64,000 bases of DNA from Pseudarthrobacter phenanthrenivorans (GCF_000813845.1 NZ_JWTB01000019.1:186001-250000), one strand, 5' to 3'; positions 35,597-45,548 are shown, counted from the stretch's first letter. Notes: generated by a model not told the origin, from the sequence alone. Translations and numbers: made by a program.

Positions 35597-35626
35597 TTGC
35601 AGATCATCGATCTACTCGTGTAGATT
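35597..35626 (+). promoter_or_regulatory. Candidate promoter of the galactoside operon
   Basis: TTGCAG (35597-35602) and TAGATT (35621-35626) at 18-bp spacing resemble -35 and -10 elements of the housekeeping sigma factor. The pair brackets operator O2, and the start codon of the first permease is 46 bp downstream. Confidence 0.5.
35610..35625. promoter_or_regulatory. Candidate LacI-type operator O2 (cassette B)
   Basis: ATCTACTC-GTGTAGAT is palindromic at 7 of 8 positions with the central CG typical of LacI-family operators. It covers the spacer and -10 of the inferred promoter, so a bound repressor would block transcription. O1 and O2 together could support DNA looping. Confidence 0.68.
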
Positions 35627-35671
35627 GCGTTGCAGCCTGTTACTTCCATCACACTTAGGAAAGGGTCGACG

Positions 35672-36604
35672 ATGACCACCCTTACCAGGACCGCCAGCCC
35701 GGCAGAGCACGCCCTGCGCCGGTCGCTGAAGCGCCGGGGACACAGTGATTTGAAGATCGCACTGTTCTTCATCGCTCCGGCAATGATCGGATTTCTCGTC
35801 TTCTACCTGGTGCCGACCCTTCGCGGCATCTACCTCAGCTTCACCGAATACAGCATCCTCGGAGACCCGACGTGGATCGGCACCGGCAACTACGAAGCAA
35901 TCGCCAAGGATCCCCTGTTCTGGAACGCCTTGGCAGTGACATCGCAGTATGTCCTGATCAACATCGTCCTGCAGACCGCGCTCGCCCTGGGGTTGGCCCT
36001 GCTGATGCACCGGGTGGCCAAATCAACCCTGATCCGCGGCGCACTCCTGCTGCCATATCTGATGGCCAACGTGATCGCTGCCCTCCTCTGGTTCTGGCTG
36101 CTGGACTACCAGATCGGGATCGTCAACTACTTCATCGAGTCCTTCGGCCTGCCCAAGGTGGCGTTTTTCGGCAGCGAGGAATGGGCCATCCCCACCCAGG
36201 CACTCATCAATACGTGGCGGCATATGGGCTACACCGCGCTGCTGCTCTTCGCCGGCCTGCAGGCCATCCCCCACCATGTCTACGAGGTGGCCAACCTGGA
36301 TGGCGCCTCCCCCTGGCAGACCTTCCGCAAAATCACCGTGCCGCTGCTGCGTCCGGTGCTGGTCCTGGTTCTGATCGTCACGGTCATCGGCTCCTTCCAG
36401 GTGTTCGACACCGTGGCCGTGACCACCCTCGGCGGTCCGGTCAACGCCAGCCGGGTGCTGCAGTTTTACATCTACCAAAAGGCCTTCACGGAATCCGACT
36501 TCGGATACGGGTCCGCCCTGGCAGTCATCCTCTTCGTCATCCTCGCCTTGGTGGCCTTCATCCAGATGAAGTTCCTCAAGGGCAACGAATCAGACCTGGA
36601 CTAA
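35672..36604 (+). CDS. Sugar ABC transporter permease 1 (cassette B)
   Basis: 310 residues, about six membrane helices, and an EAA-like loop EVANLDGASPWQTFRKITVP. MalF/UgpA-type subunit. AGGAAAGG precedes the ATG at 35672. It is the first gene of permease-permease-SBP-alpha-galactosidase, an order in which the binding protein comes third rather than first. Confidence 0.9.
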   Translation: MTTLTRTASPAEHALRRSLKRRGHSDLKIALFFIAPAMIGFLVFYLVPTLRGIYLSFTEYSILGDPTWIGTGNYEAIAKDPLFWNALAVTSQYVLINIVLQTALALGLALLMHRVAKSTLIRGALLLPYLMANVIAALLWFWLLDYQIGIVNYFIESFGLPKVAFFGSEEWAIPTQALINTWRHMGYTALLLFAGLQAIPHHVYEVANLDGASPWQTFRKITVPLLRPVLVLVLIVTVIGSFQVFDTVAVTTLGGPVNASRVLQFYIYQKAFTESDFGYGSALAVILFVILALVAFIQMKFLKGNESDLD

Positions 36605-36614
36605 GGACACTTCC

Positions 36615-37538
36615 ATGACCACTACAAAAGTTTCCGCCCCAGCCCGGGCCGCGGGCCGCCGCCGTCCGTTCAGGTGGCGCCGTGCCGCCGCGTGGGCCCT
36701 CGTCGCCCTCGCCGTCGCCGTATCCGTCCTCCCGTTCTACTGGATCCTGCGGACTGCGCTGTCCACCAACGGGTCACTTGCCGGCAATGCCACCAACCTG
36801 CTCCCGGCTGACTTCAACCTGGGCGCCTTCAAGCGCGTCTTCGGCCTGCAGTCACCGGAGGAAGCTGTTGCCGAGGGCGGCTCCGGCGCCCAGATCGACT
36901 TCTGGATCTACCTCCGCAATTCCGTGCTCTTCGCCTCCATCACCACCATGGGGGCTGTGTTCTTCAGCGCCATGGCGGCCTACGCTTTCGCCCGGCTGCG
37001 GTGGCGGGGACGGAACCTGGTGTTCAGCCTGTTCCTGGCCACCATGATGGTGCCGCCGATCTTCACGGCCCTGCCCAACTTCCTGCTGATCAAGAACCTG
37101 GGCCTGCTCAACACCCTGGCGGGGCTGGTACTCCCCTACATCTTCATGACCCCGTTCGCCATCTTCTTCCTCCGGCAGTTCTTCCTGAACATGTCCCGCG
37201 AGGTGGAGGAAGCGGCCATGCTCGACGGCGCCAAGCACCTTCGCATCTTCTTCCAGATCATCCTGCCCAACGCCGCAGCACCCATCGCCACGCTCGCCCT
37301 GCTGACCTTCATCGGGCAGTGGAACGAGTACTTCTGGCCCTTGCTGGTGGGCCAGGAAGAATCCGTCCGTGTCCTCACTGTGGGCCTGGGCGTCTTCAAA
37401 TCCCAGTCGCCGCAAGGCGCACCGGACTGGTCCGGGCTGATGGCAGCCACCCTGGTCTCCGCCCTGCCCGTCCTGATCCTGTTCGCCGCATTCGGCAAGA
37501 AGATCGTCAACTCCATCGGCTTCTCCGGCATAAAGTAA
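36615..37538 (+). CDS. Sugar ABC transporter permease 2 (cassette B)
   Basis: 307 residues. An arginine-rich N-terminal tail (AAGRRRPFRWRR) is followed by six membrane segments and the EAA loop EEAAMLDGAKHLRIFFQIILP. MalG-type partner of the preceding permease, 10 bp downstream of it. Confidence 0.9.
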   Translation: MTTTKVSAPARAAGRRRPFRWRRAAAWALVALAVAVSVLPFYWILRTALSTNGSLAGNATNLLPADFNLGAFKRVFGLQSPEEAVAEGGSGAQIDFWIYLRNSVLFASITTMGAVFFSAMAAYAFARLRWRGRNLVFSLFLATMMVPPIFTALPNFLLIKNLGLLNTLAGLVLPYIFMTPFAIFFLRQFFLNMSREVEEAAMLDGAKHLRIFFQIILPNAAAPIATLALLTFIGQWNEYFWPLLVGQEESVRVLTVGLGVFKSQSPQGAPDWSGLMAATLVSALPVLILFAAFGKKIVNSIGFSGIK

Positions 37539-37622
37539 CCCTCCTTCCCGCATAACCCACCCGTCCCATCCCCGGCGCCGGGCCATGGCGGCCTGCCCGG
37601 AGGCACTGTGAAAGGAACACCC

Positions 37623-38963
37623 ATGAAAAAGAAAGCACTCACCTCCCTGGCCGCAGCGGCAGCCGCAGTCCTGGCGCTCTCGGCCTGCGGAGGCGGCGGA
37701 TCAGCCGAGGCCGGCAAGGGCGAAATCAACTACTGGCTGTGGGATGCCAACCAGCTCCCGGCGTACAAGCAGTGCGCTGACGACTTCCACAAGGCCAACC
37801 CGGATATCACCGTCAAGGTCACCCAGCGCGGCTGGGACGATTACTGGGGTACCCTCACCAACGGCTTCGTGGCGGGCACCGCTCCGGACGTCTTCACCGA
37901 CCACCTGGGCAAATACCCCGAATTCATCAAGAACAAGCAACTGCTCGCCCTGGATGACGCCGTCAAGAAGGACAACATCGACACCGGCATCTACAACTCC
38001 GGGCTGGCTGACCTCTGGGTAGGCCAGGACGGCAAACGGTACGGCCTCCCCAAGGACTGGGACACCATCGCACTGTTCTACAACACCAAACTTGCTGCCG
38101 ACGCCGGCGTCACCCCCGAACAGATGGCCAACCTGACCTGGAACCCCCAGGACGGCGGCACATACGAAAAGACGATCGCCCACCTGACCGTGGACAAGAA
38201 CGGCAAGCGCGGCGACGAGCCGGGCTTCGACAAGAACAATGTGGCCGTTTACGGTCTCGGCCTCAACGGGTCCGGCTCCGGCCAGGGCCAGACCGAGTGG
38301 AGCTACCTGACCGGCACCACCGGCTGGACGCACACGGACAAGAACCCGTGGGGCAAGCATTTCAACTACGACGACCCCACGTTCCAGGAAAGCATTGACT
38401 GGTTCGCGGGGCTGGTGGACAAGGGATACATGCCAAAGCTTGAAACCACGGTGGGCGCCAGCATGGCGGACACCTTTGCCGCCGGCAAGTCCGTCATCAA
38501 TGCCAACGGTTCGTGGATGATCGGTCAGTACACCGGCTACAAGGATGTCAAGGTGGGAATCGCCCCGACGCCTACGGGAGTCGACGGCAAGCGCGCCAGC
38601 ATGTACAACGGCCTGGCGGACTCCATCTACGCCGGCACCAAGAAGCCGGAGGCCGCCATCAAGTGGGTGGAATACCTGGGGTCCGCGGCTTGCCAGGACG
38701 TGGTCGCTGCCAAGGCAGTCGTCTTCCCGGCGATCAAGACCTCCGCCGACAAGGCAGTCGAAGCGTTCAAGGCCAAGGGCGTGGACGTGACACCATTCAG
38801 CCAGCAGGTCAAGGACGGCACCACCTTCCTTTACCCGATCGCGGATAACGCCGCCAAGGTTGACGGCATCATGAAGCCGGCCATGGACGCCGTGGTGTCC
38901 GGCAAGGCCAAGGCGGGTTCCCTGACGCAGGCCAATGACCAGGTCAACGCCCTGTTCAAGTAA
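37623..38963 (+). CDS. Sugar ABC transporter substrate-binding lipoprotein (cassette B)
   Basis: 446 residues. A Sec-type signal peptide with lipobox LSAC (cysteine near residue 22) is followed by family 1 binding-protein features (INYWLWDANQLPAYKQC...VFTDHLGKYPEF; GLPKDWDTIALFYN). With the GH36 enzyme encoded next, it probably binds alpha-galactosides such as melibiose or raffinose-type sugars. AAAGGAA precedes the ATG at 37623; an in-frame GTG five codons earlier is less likely. Confidence 0.88.
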   Translation: MKKKALTSLAAAAAAVLALSACGGGGSAEAGKGEINYWLWDANQLPAYKQCADDFHKANPDITVKVTQRGWDDYWGTLTNGFVAGTAPDVFTDHLGKYPEFIKNKQLLALDDAVKKDNIDTGIYNSGLADLWVGQDGKRYGLPKDWDTIALFYNTKLAADAGVTPEQMANLTWNPQDGGTYEKTIAHLTVDKNGKRGDEPGFDKNNVAVYGLGLNGSGSGQGQTEWSYLTGTTGWTHTDKNPWGKHFNYDDPTFQESIDWFAGLVDKGYMPKLETTVGASMADTFAAGKSVINANGSWMIGQYTGYKDVKVGIAPTPTGVDGKRASMYNGLADSIYAGTKKPEAAIKWVEYLGSAACQDVVAAKAVVFPAIKTSADKAVEAFKAKGVDVTPFSQQVKDGTTFLYPIADNAAKVDGIMKPAMDAVVSGKAKAGSLTQANDQVNALFK

Positions 38964-38973
38964 ACCCTCCAGC

Positions 38974-39045
38974 GTGGCTGCGTATGTGGTCGCAGCCACC
39001 GGCCGGGCGACGCCGTCCTCCTCCTCGCGGCGGCGGCGCCCGGCC
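38974..39045 (+). other. Two consecutive stem-loops between SBP and alpha-galactosidase
   Basis: GTGGCTGCG (38974-38982) pairs with CGCAGCCAC (38991-38999), and GGCCGGGCG (39001-39009) pairs with CGCCCGGCC (39037-39045). Both are perfect 9-bp stems without T-tracts. They probably stabilise the binding-protein message and dampen readthrough into the enzyme gene. Confidence 0.6.
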
Positions 39046-39114
39046 ACCCCTTCCCGGATTTCCCTCCTGTGCGTAACTTAAGACGCAACGCTGAACACTG
39101 AAAGAGACCTCCCT

Positions 39115-41307
39115 ATGGATCCCCTGCATCTCCGTTCCGCCGGCACCAGCCTGGTGATCAGCTTCGACAGCGGGGAGGCCGAGGTCATCCACTGGGGTGC
39201 CGACCTGGGCCCTGCCCTGCCGGACCTGGCCATCCTCGGCGCTGCCGTTCCGCCGTCGTCGATTGACGCCCGGGTTCCCGCCGGCCTGCTCCCGCAGGCG
39301 TCCTCCGCCTGGCGCGGGCGGCCCGCCCTGCGCGGCCACAGGATGACCGACGACGGCCCGGGCCACGACTTCTCGTCCCGCCTCCGCACCACGTCGGCAT
39401 CAGTGGAGGGCAACACCGCCACCATCGTGCAGGCCGATCCCGACACCGGCATCAGCGTGGCCTCCTTCCTCGCACTCCACCAGGGCGGCCTGCTGGAACT
39501 CCGTCATACCGTGACGAACAAAGGCACCACCCCATTCCAGGTGGATGAACTGGCCACCGTCCTGCCCGTGGCGCCGGACGCCGTCGAGCTTCTCGACCTG
39601 ACCGGACGGTGGTGCCGGGAACGCCACCCGCAGCGGCACGCCATCCAGCAGGGCACCTGGGTCCGGAGCGGACGGCACGGCCGCACCGGTCACGACTCCT
39701 CCCTCTTGTTCGCCGCCGGCACCCGGGGCTTCGGCAACCGCCACGGCAAGGTCTGGGCGACGCATTTGGCGTGGAGCGGCAACCACGAACAGTTCGCGGA
39801 CACCATCGGCGACGGCCGGACCATGATCGGCGGCTCGGAACTCCTCGGCCCTGCGGAAGTCGTCCTCGAACCCGGGGCCGGCTACTCCACGCCCGCCCTG
39901 TTCGCCGCCTACTCGGACCGCGGCCTGGACGGCATCACCGAGGCCTTCTACAGCTGGTTCCGCTCCCGGCCACATCACGTGCTGCCGGCCGCGTCCACCG
40001 GCCTGCACGCCGGCAAGGCCCGGCCGGTCGTCCTCAACGTCTGGGAAGCGGTCTACTTCAACCACAACCTGGACGTCCTCACCGAGCTGGCAGAATCGGC
40101 CGCCGACCTCGGCGTGGAGCGCTTCGTGCTCGACGACGGCTGGTTCCGCGGGCGCCGCGACGACCATGCAGGCCTGGGCGACTGGTATGTGGATGACACC
40201 CTCTGGCCGGACGGCCTGGCACCCCTGATCGACGCCGTCACGTCGCGCGGGATGGAGTTCGGGTTGTGGGTGGAACCGGAAATGGTGAACCTGAACTCCG
40301 ATATCGCCCGCGCCCACCCTGAATGGATCGTGCGCCCGTCGGCGGCAGCGCACAAGGACGGCGGCCGGCTGCCGCTCGAATGGCGCAACCAGCATGTGAT
40401 TGACCTCGTGAACCCCGCTGCGTGGCAGTACATCTACGACCGCATCGATGCCCTCCTGTCTGAAAACAACATCAGCTACCTGAAGTGGGACCAGAACCGG
40501 GACCTCGTGGAGCACGGCCATGCGGGCCGCGCGTCCGTCCACGAGCAGACCCTTGCCGCGTACCGGCTGTTCGACGAGCTCCGCAAGGCCCATCCCGGCG
40601 TCGAAATCGAAAGCTGCTCCTCGGGTGGCGCCCGGGTTGACCTGGGGATCCTGGAGCGGACAGACCGGATCTGGGCCTCCGACTGCAACGATGCGCTGGA
40701 GCGGCAGACCATCCAGCGGTGGACCGGGGCGGTGGTACCGCCGGAGCTGGTGGGCAGCCACATCGGACCCACCACCTCGCACACCACGGCCCGCACCCAT
40801 GACCTGTCCTTCCGCGCCATCACCGCCTTCTTTGGCCACTTCGGAATGGAGTGGGATGTGCGGGGCGTGCAGGGAAAGGAACGCGAAGAACTTCGGCGGA
40901 TTGTGGGGCTGTACAAGGAGCACCGGGGCCTGGTCCACAGCGGCCGGCGGGTCAACGCCGACGTGGCTGACGAGTCGTTCCTGCTGCACGGCGTGGTGGC
41001 GGAAGGCTCTGTAGCGGAAGGAACGACGGCGGCCCTGTTCGCCGTCGTCAGCACCCGCACCTCCGCTGCCGAGCAGCCGGGGCGCATGGGACTTCCCGGC
41101 CTGGAACCGGAGCGGAATTACCGGGTGGAGCTCATCGCTCCTGTCCCGGAGGACGACGATTACGCGCACACCTTCACCCAGGCGCAGCCCCCGTCCTGGC
41201 TCGCCGACGGCGCTGTTGCAGGCGGCCGCTTCCTGGCCGAGGTGGGGCTGCCGATGCCGGTCCTCAACCCGGAGCACGCCCTGCTGCTGAAGGTCACGGC
41301 CCTCTGA
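39115..41307 (+). CDS. Alpha-galactosidase, GH36
   Basis: 730 residues. An N-terminal beta-sandwich (to ~300) precedes the (beta/alpha)8 barrel. The nucleophile is Asp459 in [19 protein letters not shown] and [12 protein letters not shown] (Asp523, acid/base) are the family signatures, and WVEPEMVN is the other conserved stretch. Cytoplasmic (no signal peptide), so it hydrolyses imported alpha-galactosides to galactose plus the rest. It is the last gene of cassette B, and expression probably follows LacI control at 35610. Confidence 0.94.
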   Translation: MDPLHLRSAGTSLVISFDSGEAEVIHWGADLGPALPDLAILGAAVPPSSIDARVPAGLLPQASSAWRGRPALRGHRMTDDGPGHDFSSRLRTTSASVEGNTATIVQADPDTGISVASFLALHQGGLLELRHTVTNKGTTPFQVDELATVLPVAPDAVELLDLTGRWCRERHPQRHAIQQGTWVRSGRHGRTGHDSSLLFAAGTRGFGNRHGKVWATHLAWSGNHEQFADTIGDGRTMIGGSELLGPAEVVLEPGAGYSTPALFAAYSDRGLDGITEAFYSWFRSRPHHVLPAASTGLHAGKARPVVLNVWEAVYFNHNLDVLTELAESAADLGVERFVLDDGWFRGRRDDHAGLGDWYVDDTLWPDGLAPLIDAVTSRGMEFGLWVEPEMVNLNSDIARAHPEWIVRPSAAAHKDGGRLPLEWRNQHVIDLVNPAAWQYIYDRIDALLSENNISYLKWDQNRDLVEHGHAGRASVHEQTLAAYRLFDELRKAHPGVEIESCSSGGARVDLGILERTDRIWASDCNDALERQTIQRWTGAVVPPELVGSHIGPTTSHTTARTHDLSFRAITAFFGHFGMEWDVRGVQGKEREELRRIVGLYKEHRGLVHSGRRVNADVADESFLLHGVVAEGSVAEGTTAALFAVVSTRTSAAEQPGRMGLPGLEPERNYRVELIAPVPEDDDYAHTFTQAQPPSWLADGAVAGGRFLAEVGLPMPVLNPEHALLLKVTAL

Positions 41308-41320
41308 CATCCATTGCCGC

Positions 41321-41356
41321 GTACTTGTCGTTTTGGAGCTTCAGAACGACAAGTAC
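41321..41356. repeat. 36-bp near-perfect palindrome
   Basis: GTACTTGTCGTT and AACGACAAGTAC (perfect 12-bp arms) enclose TTGGAGCTTCAG, which itself pairs with wobbles. The whole 36 bp can form one hairpin. It lies 14 bp after the alpha-galactosidase stop and 70 bp before aroQ. It may be a terminator without a T-tract, or a dispersed REP-type element. Confidence 0.75.
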
Positions 41357-41425
41357 TCAGCAGTCGATGGTGTGTGCCGGCGTAAAAATGCGCGGCGGAC
41401 CGGGCCAGCCGATAGATTTGCAGGC

Positions 41426-41890
41426 ATGACTGAAGCCTCCTCCACCGCCGGCGCCGGCCGCGGCACCATCCTGGTCATTAATGGCCCCAACCTGAACCTG
41501 CTCGGCACGCGGGAACCCGAGAAGTACGGCACGTCAACCCTTGCCGATGTGGAACAGCTGGCAGCGTCCGCCGCAAAGCAGCATGGCTTCGCCGTGGACT
41601 GTGTCCAGTCCAACCACGAAGGCGTCCTGCTGGACGCCATCCACGCCGCGCGCGGCACGGCCGCCGGAATCGTCCTGAACGCGGGGGCTTTCACGCACAC
41701 CTCCGTGGCGCTGCGTGACGCCCTGGCAGCCGTCCAGCTTCCCGCCGTCGAGGTACACATCACCAATGTGCACCAGCGCGAGGAATTCCGGCACCACTCA
41801 TACCTGTCGCCGGTGTGTGCGGCCGTTATCGTGGGCGCCGGCGTATTCGGCTACAAGCTGGCCATCGACTACCTGGCCGAAGTCCTGTAA
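41426..41890 (+). CDS. aroQ: 3-dehydroquinate dehydratase, type II
   Basis: Shikimate-pathway enzyme, 154 residues. [19 protein letters not shown] supplies the catalytic tyrosine, SNHEG the substrate loop, and [17 protein letters not shown] the catalytic histidine. The ATG at 41426 gives a slightly extended Ala/Ser-rich N-terminus; the frame is open farther upstream, into the palindrome. It is convergent with the MarP-type protease gene. Confidence 0.94.
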   Translation: MTEASSTAGAGRGTILVINGPNLNLLGTREPEKYGTSTLADVEQLAASAAKQHGFAVDCVQSNHEGVLLDAIHAARGTAAGIVLNAGAFTHTSVALRDALAAVQLPAVEVHITNVHQREEFRHHSYLSPVCAAVIVGAGVFGYKLAIDYLAEVL

Positions 41891-41899
41891 CCGGAAGGG

Positions 41900-43084
41900 T
41901 CACTTCTGGATGCACTGCCCAGAGGACACCGGAGATGACAGTGCGGGCGCCTGCTCCACGACAGGTTCCAGGTCATTCATGGTGATAGCGAATCCCACTT
42001 CGGCGTCCGAGGTTGCCTTGGCGAAGACCACCCCGGCCACCTGGCCGTCAGCGGTCAGCAGCGGGCCGCCCGAGTTGCCGGGCTGGACGTCCCCCGCCAG
42101 CCGGTAGATGTCCTCCGGCGAAGGGTTGTTGCCATAGATGTCCGGGACCAGGACGGTGGCGATGTCCTGGACGGTGGCGGGCTTGGACTGGAACGGTCCG
42201 CCGTGCGGATACCCGGCGAACGCGGCCTGGCTGCCGCCGGGGAGGTCGCGGCCCAGCGGCAACGGCTGGGACGGCAGGTTGTCCACGGCCAGGACTGCCA
42301 GGTCCCGCCGGGTGTCGAAGTAGACCACACGGCCGGGCATCGCACCGCCGTCGGGCATCTCCACCACCGGCTGCGACACTCCGGCCACCACGTGCGCGTT
42401 GGTCACCACGCGGTCCGGGGACACGACAAAACCGCTGCCGGTCTGGTTCTGGCCGCATTCATAGGCCGTGCCCGCGATCCTCAGCACGGACTGCGCCGCT
42501 TTGTTCAACGCGGGGGTGTTGGTGCTCGTGTTGGGGACCTGGACCTTCTGGCCCTGGTCCAGCCCCTCAAGCAGCGTGGGGATGCCGTTGCCGATCACCG
42601 TGGAACGCAGCTCCGCCATGGTGGCCTTGACCGGGGTGGGGGTCAGCCCCTCGATGAAGCGGATGACCTTGGATTCGGCCAGCTGCTGCGAGACCACCGG
42701 CACGCCGAGGGAACTGACGCTGAATGCCAGCATGGACATCACCAGCGCGGAGACCACGAGGTTGAGCACGCCGCCGACCAGCCGGTCCACCGCCCGGAGC
42801 GGGCCAATCCGCACCACGCCCCGGAGTTGCCGCCCCACCATGGTGCCCAGGCCGTGGCCCAATGCCATCAGGACGACGGCGGCGGCGATGATGGCGGTCA
42901 GCCTCCACCCGGAGTCCGCTACGAACGAGCTGACGAGGGGGACGGCGAAGAAGGCGGCGACGGCGCCGGCGGCAAACCCGGCGAGGCCGCCAACGGTGAC
43001 CAGGAACCCGTTGCGGAGGCCATAGACCAGATATGACAACAGCGCCAGGATCAGGACGAGGTCCAGGACAGTCAGGCCGACCAC
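41900..43084 (-). CDS. marP: Membrane serine protease, MarP-like (CvpA + trypsin fold)
   Basis: 394 residues. Four N-terminal helices form a CvpA-type domain (1-~135), then a linker and a chymotrypsin-like protease: His231 in VTNAHVV, Asp261 in RRDLAVL, and Ser338 in PGNSGGP. Cys210 and Cys391 match in position the redox-regulating disulfide known in mycobacterial MarP (Rv3671c), which protects against acid by activating peptidoglycan hydrolases. The GTG at 43084 follows AAGGAG. It is divergent from crp, as in the mycobacterial neighbourhood. Confidence 0.9.
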   Translation of the reverse strand: MVGLTVLDLVLILALLSYLVYGLRNGFLVTVGGLAGFAAGAVAAFFAVPLVSSFVADSGWRLTAIIAAAVVLMALGHGLGTMVGRQLRGVVRIGPLRAVDRLVGGVLNLVVSALVMSMLAFSVSSLGVPVVSQQLAESKVIRFIEGLTPTPVKATMAELRSTVIGNGIPTLLEGLDQGQKVQVPNTSTNTPALNKAAQSVLRIAGTAYECGQNQTGSGFVVSPDRVVTNAHVVAGVSQPVVEMPDGGAMPGRVVYFDTRRDLAVLAVDNLPSQPLPLGRDLPGGSQAAFAGYPHGGPFQSKPATVQDIATVLVPDIYGNNPSPEDIYRLAGDVQPGNSGGPLLTADGQVAGVVFAKATSDAEVGFAITMNDLEPVVEQAPALSSPVSSGQCIQK

Positions 43085-43279
43085 AAAGGCTCCTTATTAA
43101 CAGTTGAACCCCCATTCTAGTGGCGGACGCTGACAATCCTCTGTGGGGTGCAGCACCGCGCGGGAGGCCCACGACCGGCTGCCCGCGGGCGTTTCGGCTG
43201 CCAAGTTCGTCACAGAACGTTGAAAATTCTGAAACAATGGCACAAGCGCCACAGCCGATACTTTTACTCAGGAGATTTC

Positions 43280-43957
43280 ATGGACATCGAGGTACTGCGC
43301 CGAGCACCCCTTTTCGCCACGCTCGACGACGACGCATTCCGCCTGCTGACGGATGAGCTCACCGAGGTGGACCTGTCCCGCGGCGCGTCGGTGTTCCGCG
43401 AAGGAGACCAGGGCGACCAGCTCTACTTCATCGTCTCCGGCAAGGTGAAGCTCGGCCGCACCTCCCCCGATGGCCGCGAGTCCCTGCTGGCCATCCTCGG
43501 CCCGGGTGAGCTCTTCGGCGAGATGGCGCTGTTCGATCCCAGCCCCCGCACCGCCACTGCCACGGCCGTTTCCGAGACCCGGCTGGCCGGGCTCAAGAAC
43601 GAAAGCCTGAACGCCCTGCTGCGCACCCGGCCCGAGGTCTCGGCCCAGCTGCTGCAGGCCCTGGCCCGCCGCCTGCGGCGCACCAACGACTCCCTGTCCG
43701 ACCTCGTCTTCTCCGACGTCCCCGGCCGCGTGGCCAAGGCCCTGCTGGACCTTGCAGACCGCTTCGGCCGCCCGGCAACGGACGGCGTCCTGGTGGCGCA
43801 CGAGCTCACGCAGGAGGAACTGGCACAGCTCGTGGGTGCGTCCCGCGAAACGGTGAACAAGGCCCTGGCCGAATTCGTCCAGCGTGGCTGGCTCCGCCTG
43901 GAGGCCCGCGCAGTGGTCATCCTGGACATGCAGCGCCTCCGCCAGCGCTCGCGCTAG
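43280..43957 (+). CDS. crp: CRP/FNR family cAMP-responsive regulator (Crp/GlxR type)
   Basis: 225 residues. The cyclic-nucleotide domain (PGELFGEMALFDPSPRTATA with Glu81, Arg90 and Thr91 of the phosphate-binding cassette) is followed by a winged helix (HELTQEELAQLVGASRETVNKAL, 174-196). Length and sequence match mycobacterial Crp (Rv3676) and corynebacterial GlxR, global regulators binding TGTGA-N6-TCACA. Such sites occur before acs and cassette A. CAGGAGA precedes the ATG; an earlier in-frame start lacks similarity. A shared terminator follows. Confidence 0.93.
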   Translation: MDIEVLRRAPLFATLDDDAFRLLTDELTEVDLSRGASVFREGDQGDQLYFIVSGKVKLGRTSPDGRESLLAILGPGELFGEMALFDPSPRTATATAVSETRLAGLKNESLNALLRTRPEVSAQLLQALARRLRRTNDSLSDLVFSDVPGRVAKALLDLADRFGRPATDGVLVAHELTQEELAQLVGASRETVNKALAEFVQRGWLRLEARAVVILDMQRLRQRSR

Positions 43958-43962
43958 ACCCC

Positions 43963-44004
43963 ACGAGAAAGGCCGCCCCGAGGGGCGGCCTTTCTCGTGT
44001 TTTA
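43963..44004. terminator. Bidirectional terminator between crp and the arabinofuranosidase gene
   Basis: ACGAGAAAGGCCGCCCC pairs perfectly with GGGGCGGCCTTTCTCGT around a tiny loop, followed by GTTTTA on the plus strand. It sits between the two convergent stops and serves both. Confidence 0.9.
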
Positions 44005-44009
44005 GCCGA

Positions 44010-45548
44010 TCAGTTCTTCACCACGTCCAGTTCGACGACCGCCCAGGACAACGCGGGAAGGCTGAGCCGCAGTTCGGAGCCATGCGCCTTTGCTCCGTCC
44101 AGCGGCTTCAGGCCCACGCGATCCGGATTCTCCTGGTTGTTGATGCTGAAGCGGTCGCCGCCGTCCGGGATCTCCAGCACTTCGGCCCGGATTACCCGCT
44201 GCGCGTCAAAGCCCCGCAGGGCCACCTCCACGTCCGCAGCCTCATCCAGGCCGCGGTTGGCAAAGAACAATGCAACGCGGCCTGTTTCCTCGTTCCACGT
44301 GGCGCTGACGTCCACCAGGTCGGTATCACCAAACCGGGTATTGGCGTACTTGTCGGAATCAACTGACAACCGCAGGATCCGGCCCTTCGCCAGTTCCGCC
44401 ATCCTGGAGAACGGGTGGAAGATCGTTTGCCGCCAGGCCGGACCGTTCTCCTCGCTGAAGATGGGGGCGATGACGTTGACCAGCTGCGCCTGGTTGGCGA
44501 TTTTGACCCGGTCGCCATGGCGGAGCAGCGAATTGAGGAGGGTGCCCACAACGACGGCGTCCGTCACGTTGTACTTGTCCTCGATGACCCGCGGGTGTTC
44601 ACGCCAGCCGGCCTTGGTCACGTTGTGCGGCTGGTCCTCCGTATCCAGGCCCCGCTGGTACCAGACATTCCACTCGTCGAAGGACAGGTTGATGTGCTTC
44701 TTGTGCTTGCCCTTGGCCCGGACCGCGTCGGCGGTGGCGATGACGGATTCGATGAAGTAGTCGGTGTCGACGGCGCTGGCCAGGAAGCTGCCGACGTCCC
44801 CGTCCTGCTCCTGGTAGTAGGCGTGCAGTGAAACATAGTCGACTTCGTCGTAGGCGTGAGTCAGGACGGTCTGCTCCCAGGCGCCGAAGGTAGGCATGCC
44901 GGAGTTCGAGCTTCCGCACGCTACAAGTTCGATGTCCGGGTCCACGAACCTCATCGCCTTGGCTGCTTCCTGCGCAAGGCGGCCGTACTCTTCGGCCGTC
45001 TTGTGCCCGATCTGCCAGGGGCCGTCCATTTCATTGCCCAGGCACCAGAGCTTGATGTTGAACGGATCCTTGTGTCCGTTCTTTGCCCGCAGGTCTGAAA
45101 GGCGGGTTCCGCCGGGATGGTTGGCGTACTCGACGATGGCGCGGGCGGCGTCCACTCCCCGGGTTCCCAGGTTGATGGCTTCCATGATTTCGGTACCGGC
45201 CTGGCGGGACCAGTCCACGAACTCGTGGAGGCCGAAGGCGTTGGTTTCCAGGGTGTGCCAGGCCCCGTCAAGCCTGCGCGGCCGGTCTTCGCGGGGGCCA
45301 ATTCCATCTTCCCAGTCATAGCCGGATACGAAGTTGCCGCCGGGATAGCGGACCACGGTGGCGCCGAGCTCCTTGACGAGCTTGAGGACGTCCTGGCGGA
45401 AGCCGTTTTCGTCGGCCTCCGGGTGGCCCGGTTCGTAGATGCCGGTATAGACGCAGCGGCCCATGTGCTCCACGAAGGAGCCAAAAAGGCGCCGGGGCAC
45501 TTCGCCGATGGTGAAGTCGCGGTCGAGGGTAATTCTGGCGCGGGACAT
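44010..45548 (-). CDS. abfA: Alpha-L-arabinofuranosidase, GH51
   Basis: 512 residues. N-terminal RRLFGSFVEHMGRCVYTGIY and VVRYPGGNFVSGYDWEDGIG are GH51 hallmarks. The acid/base Glu173 is in WCLGNEMDGPW and the nucleophile Glu292 in LSFDEWNVWY; a beta-sandwich C-terminus follows. Cytoplasmic, so it would trim imported arabino-oligosaccharides. AAGGAGATC precedes the ATG. It is the last gene of cassette C, 55 bp after the second permease. Confidence 0.94.
   Translation of the reverse strand: MSRARITLDRDFTIGEVPRRLFGSFVEHMGRCVYTGIYEPGHPEADENGFRQDVLKLVKELGATVVRYPGGNFVSGYDWEDGIGPREDRPRRLDGAWHTLETNAFGLHEFVDWSRQAGTEIMEAINLGTRGVDAARAIVEYANHPGGTRLSDLRAKNGHKDPFNIKLWCLGNEMDGPWQIGHKTAEEYGRLAQEAAKAMRFVDPDIELVACGSSNSGMPTFGAWEQTVLTHAYDEVDYVSLHAYYQEQDGDVGSFLASAVDTDYFIESVIATADAVRAKGKHKKHINLSFDEWNVWYQRGLDTEDQPHNVTKAGWREHPRVIEDKYNVTDAVVVGTLLNSLLRHGDRVKIANQAQLVNVIAPIFSEENGPAWRQTIFHPFSRMAELAKGRILRLSVDSDKYANTRFGDTDLVDVSATWNEETGRVALFFANRGLDEAADVEVALRGFDAQRVIRAEVLEIPDGGDRFSINNQENPDRVGLKPLDGAKAHGSELRLSLPALSWAVVELDVVKN

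Noticed and set aside
39400..41310. Long minus-strand open frame opposite the alpha-galactosidase gene
   Set aside because: The plus-strand frame has all GH36 catalytic motifs; the antisense frame shows none and no ribosome binding site.
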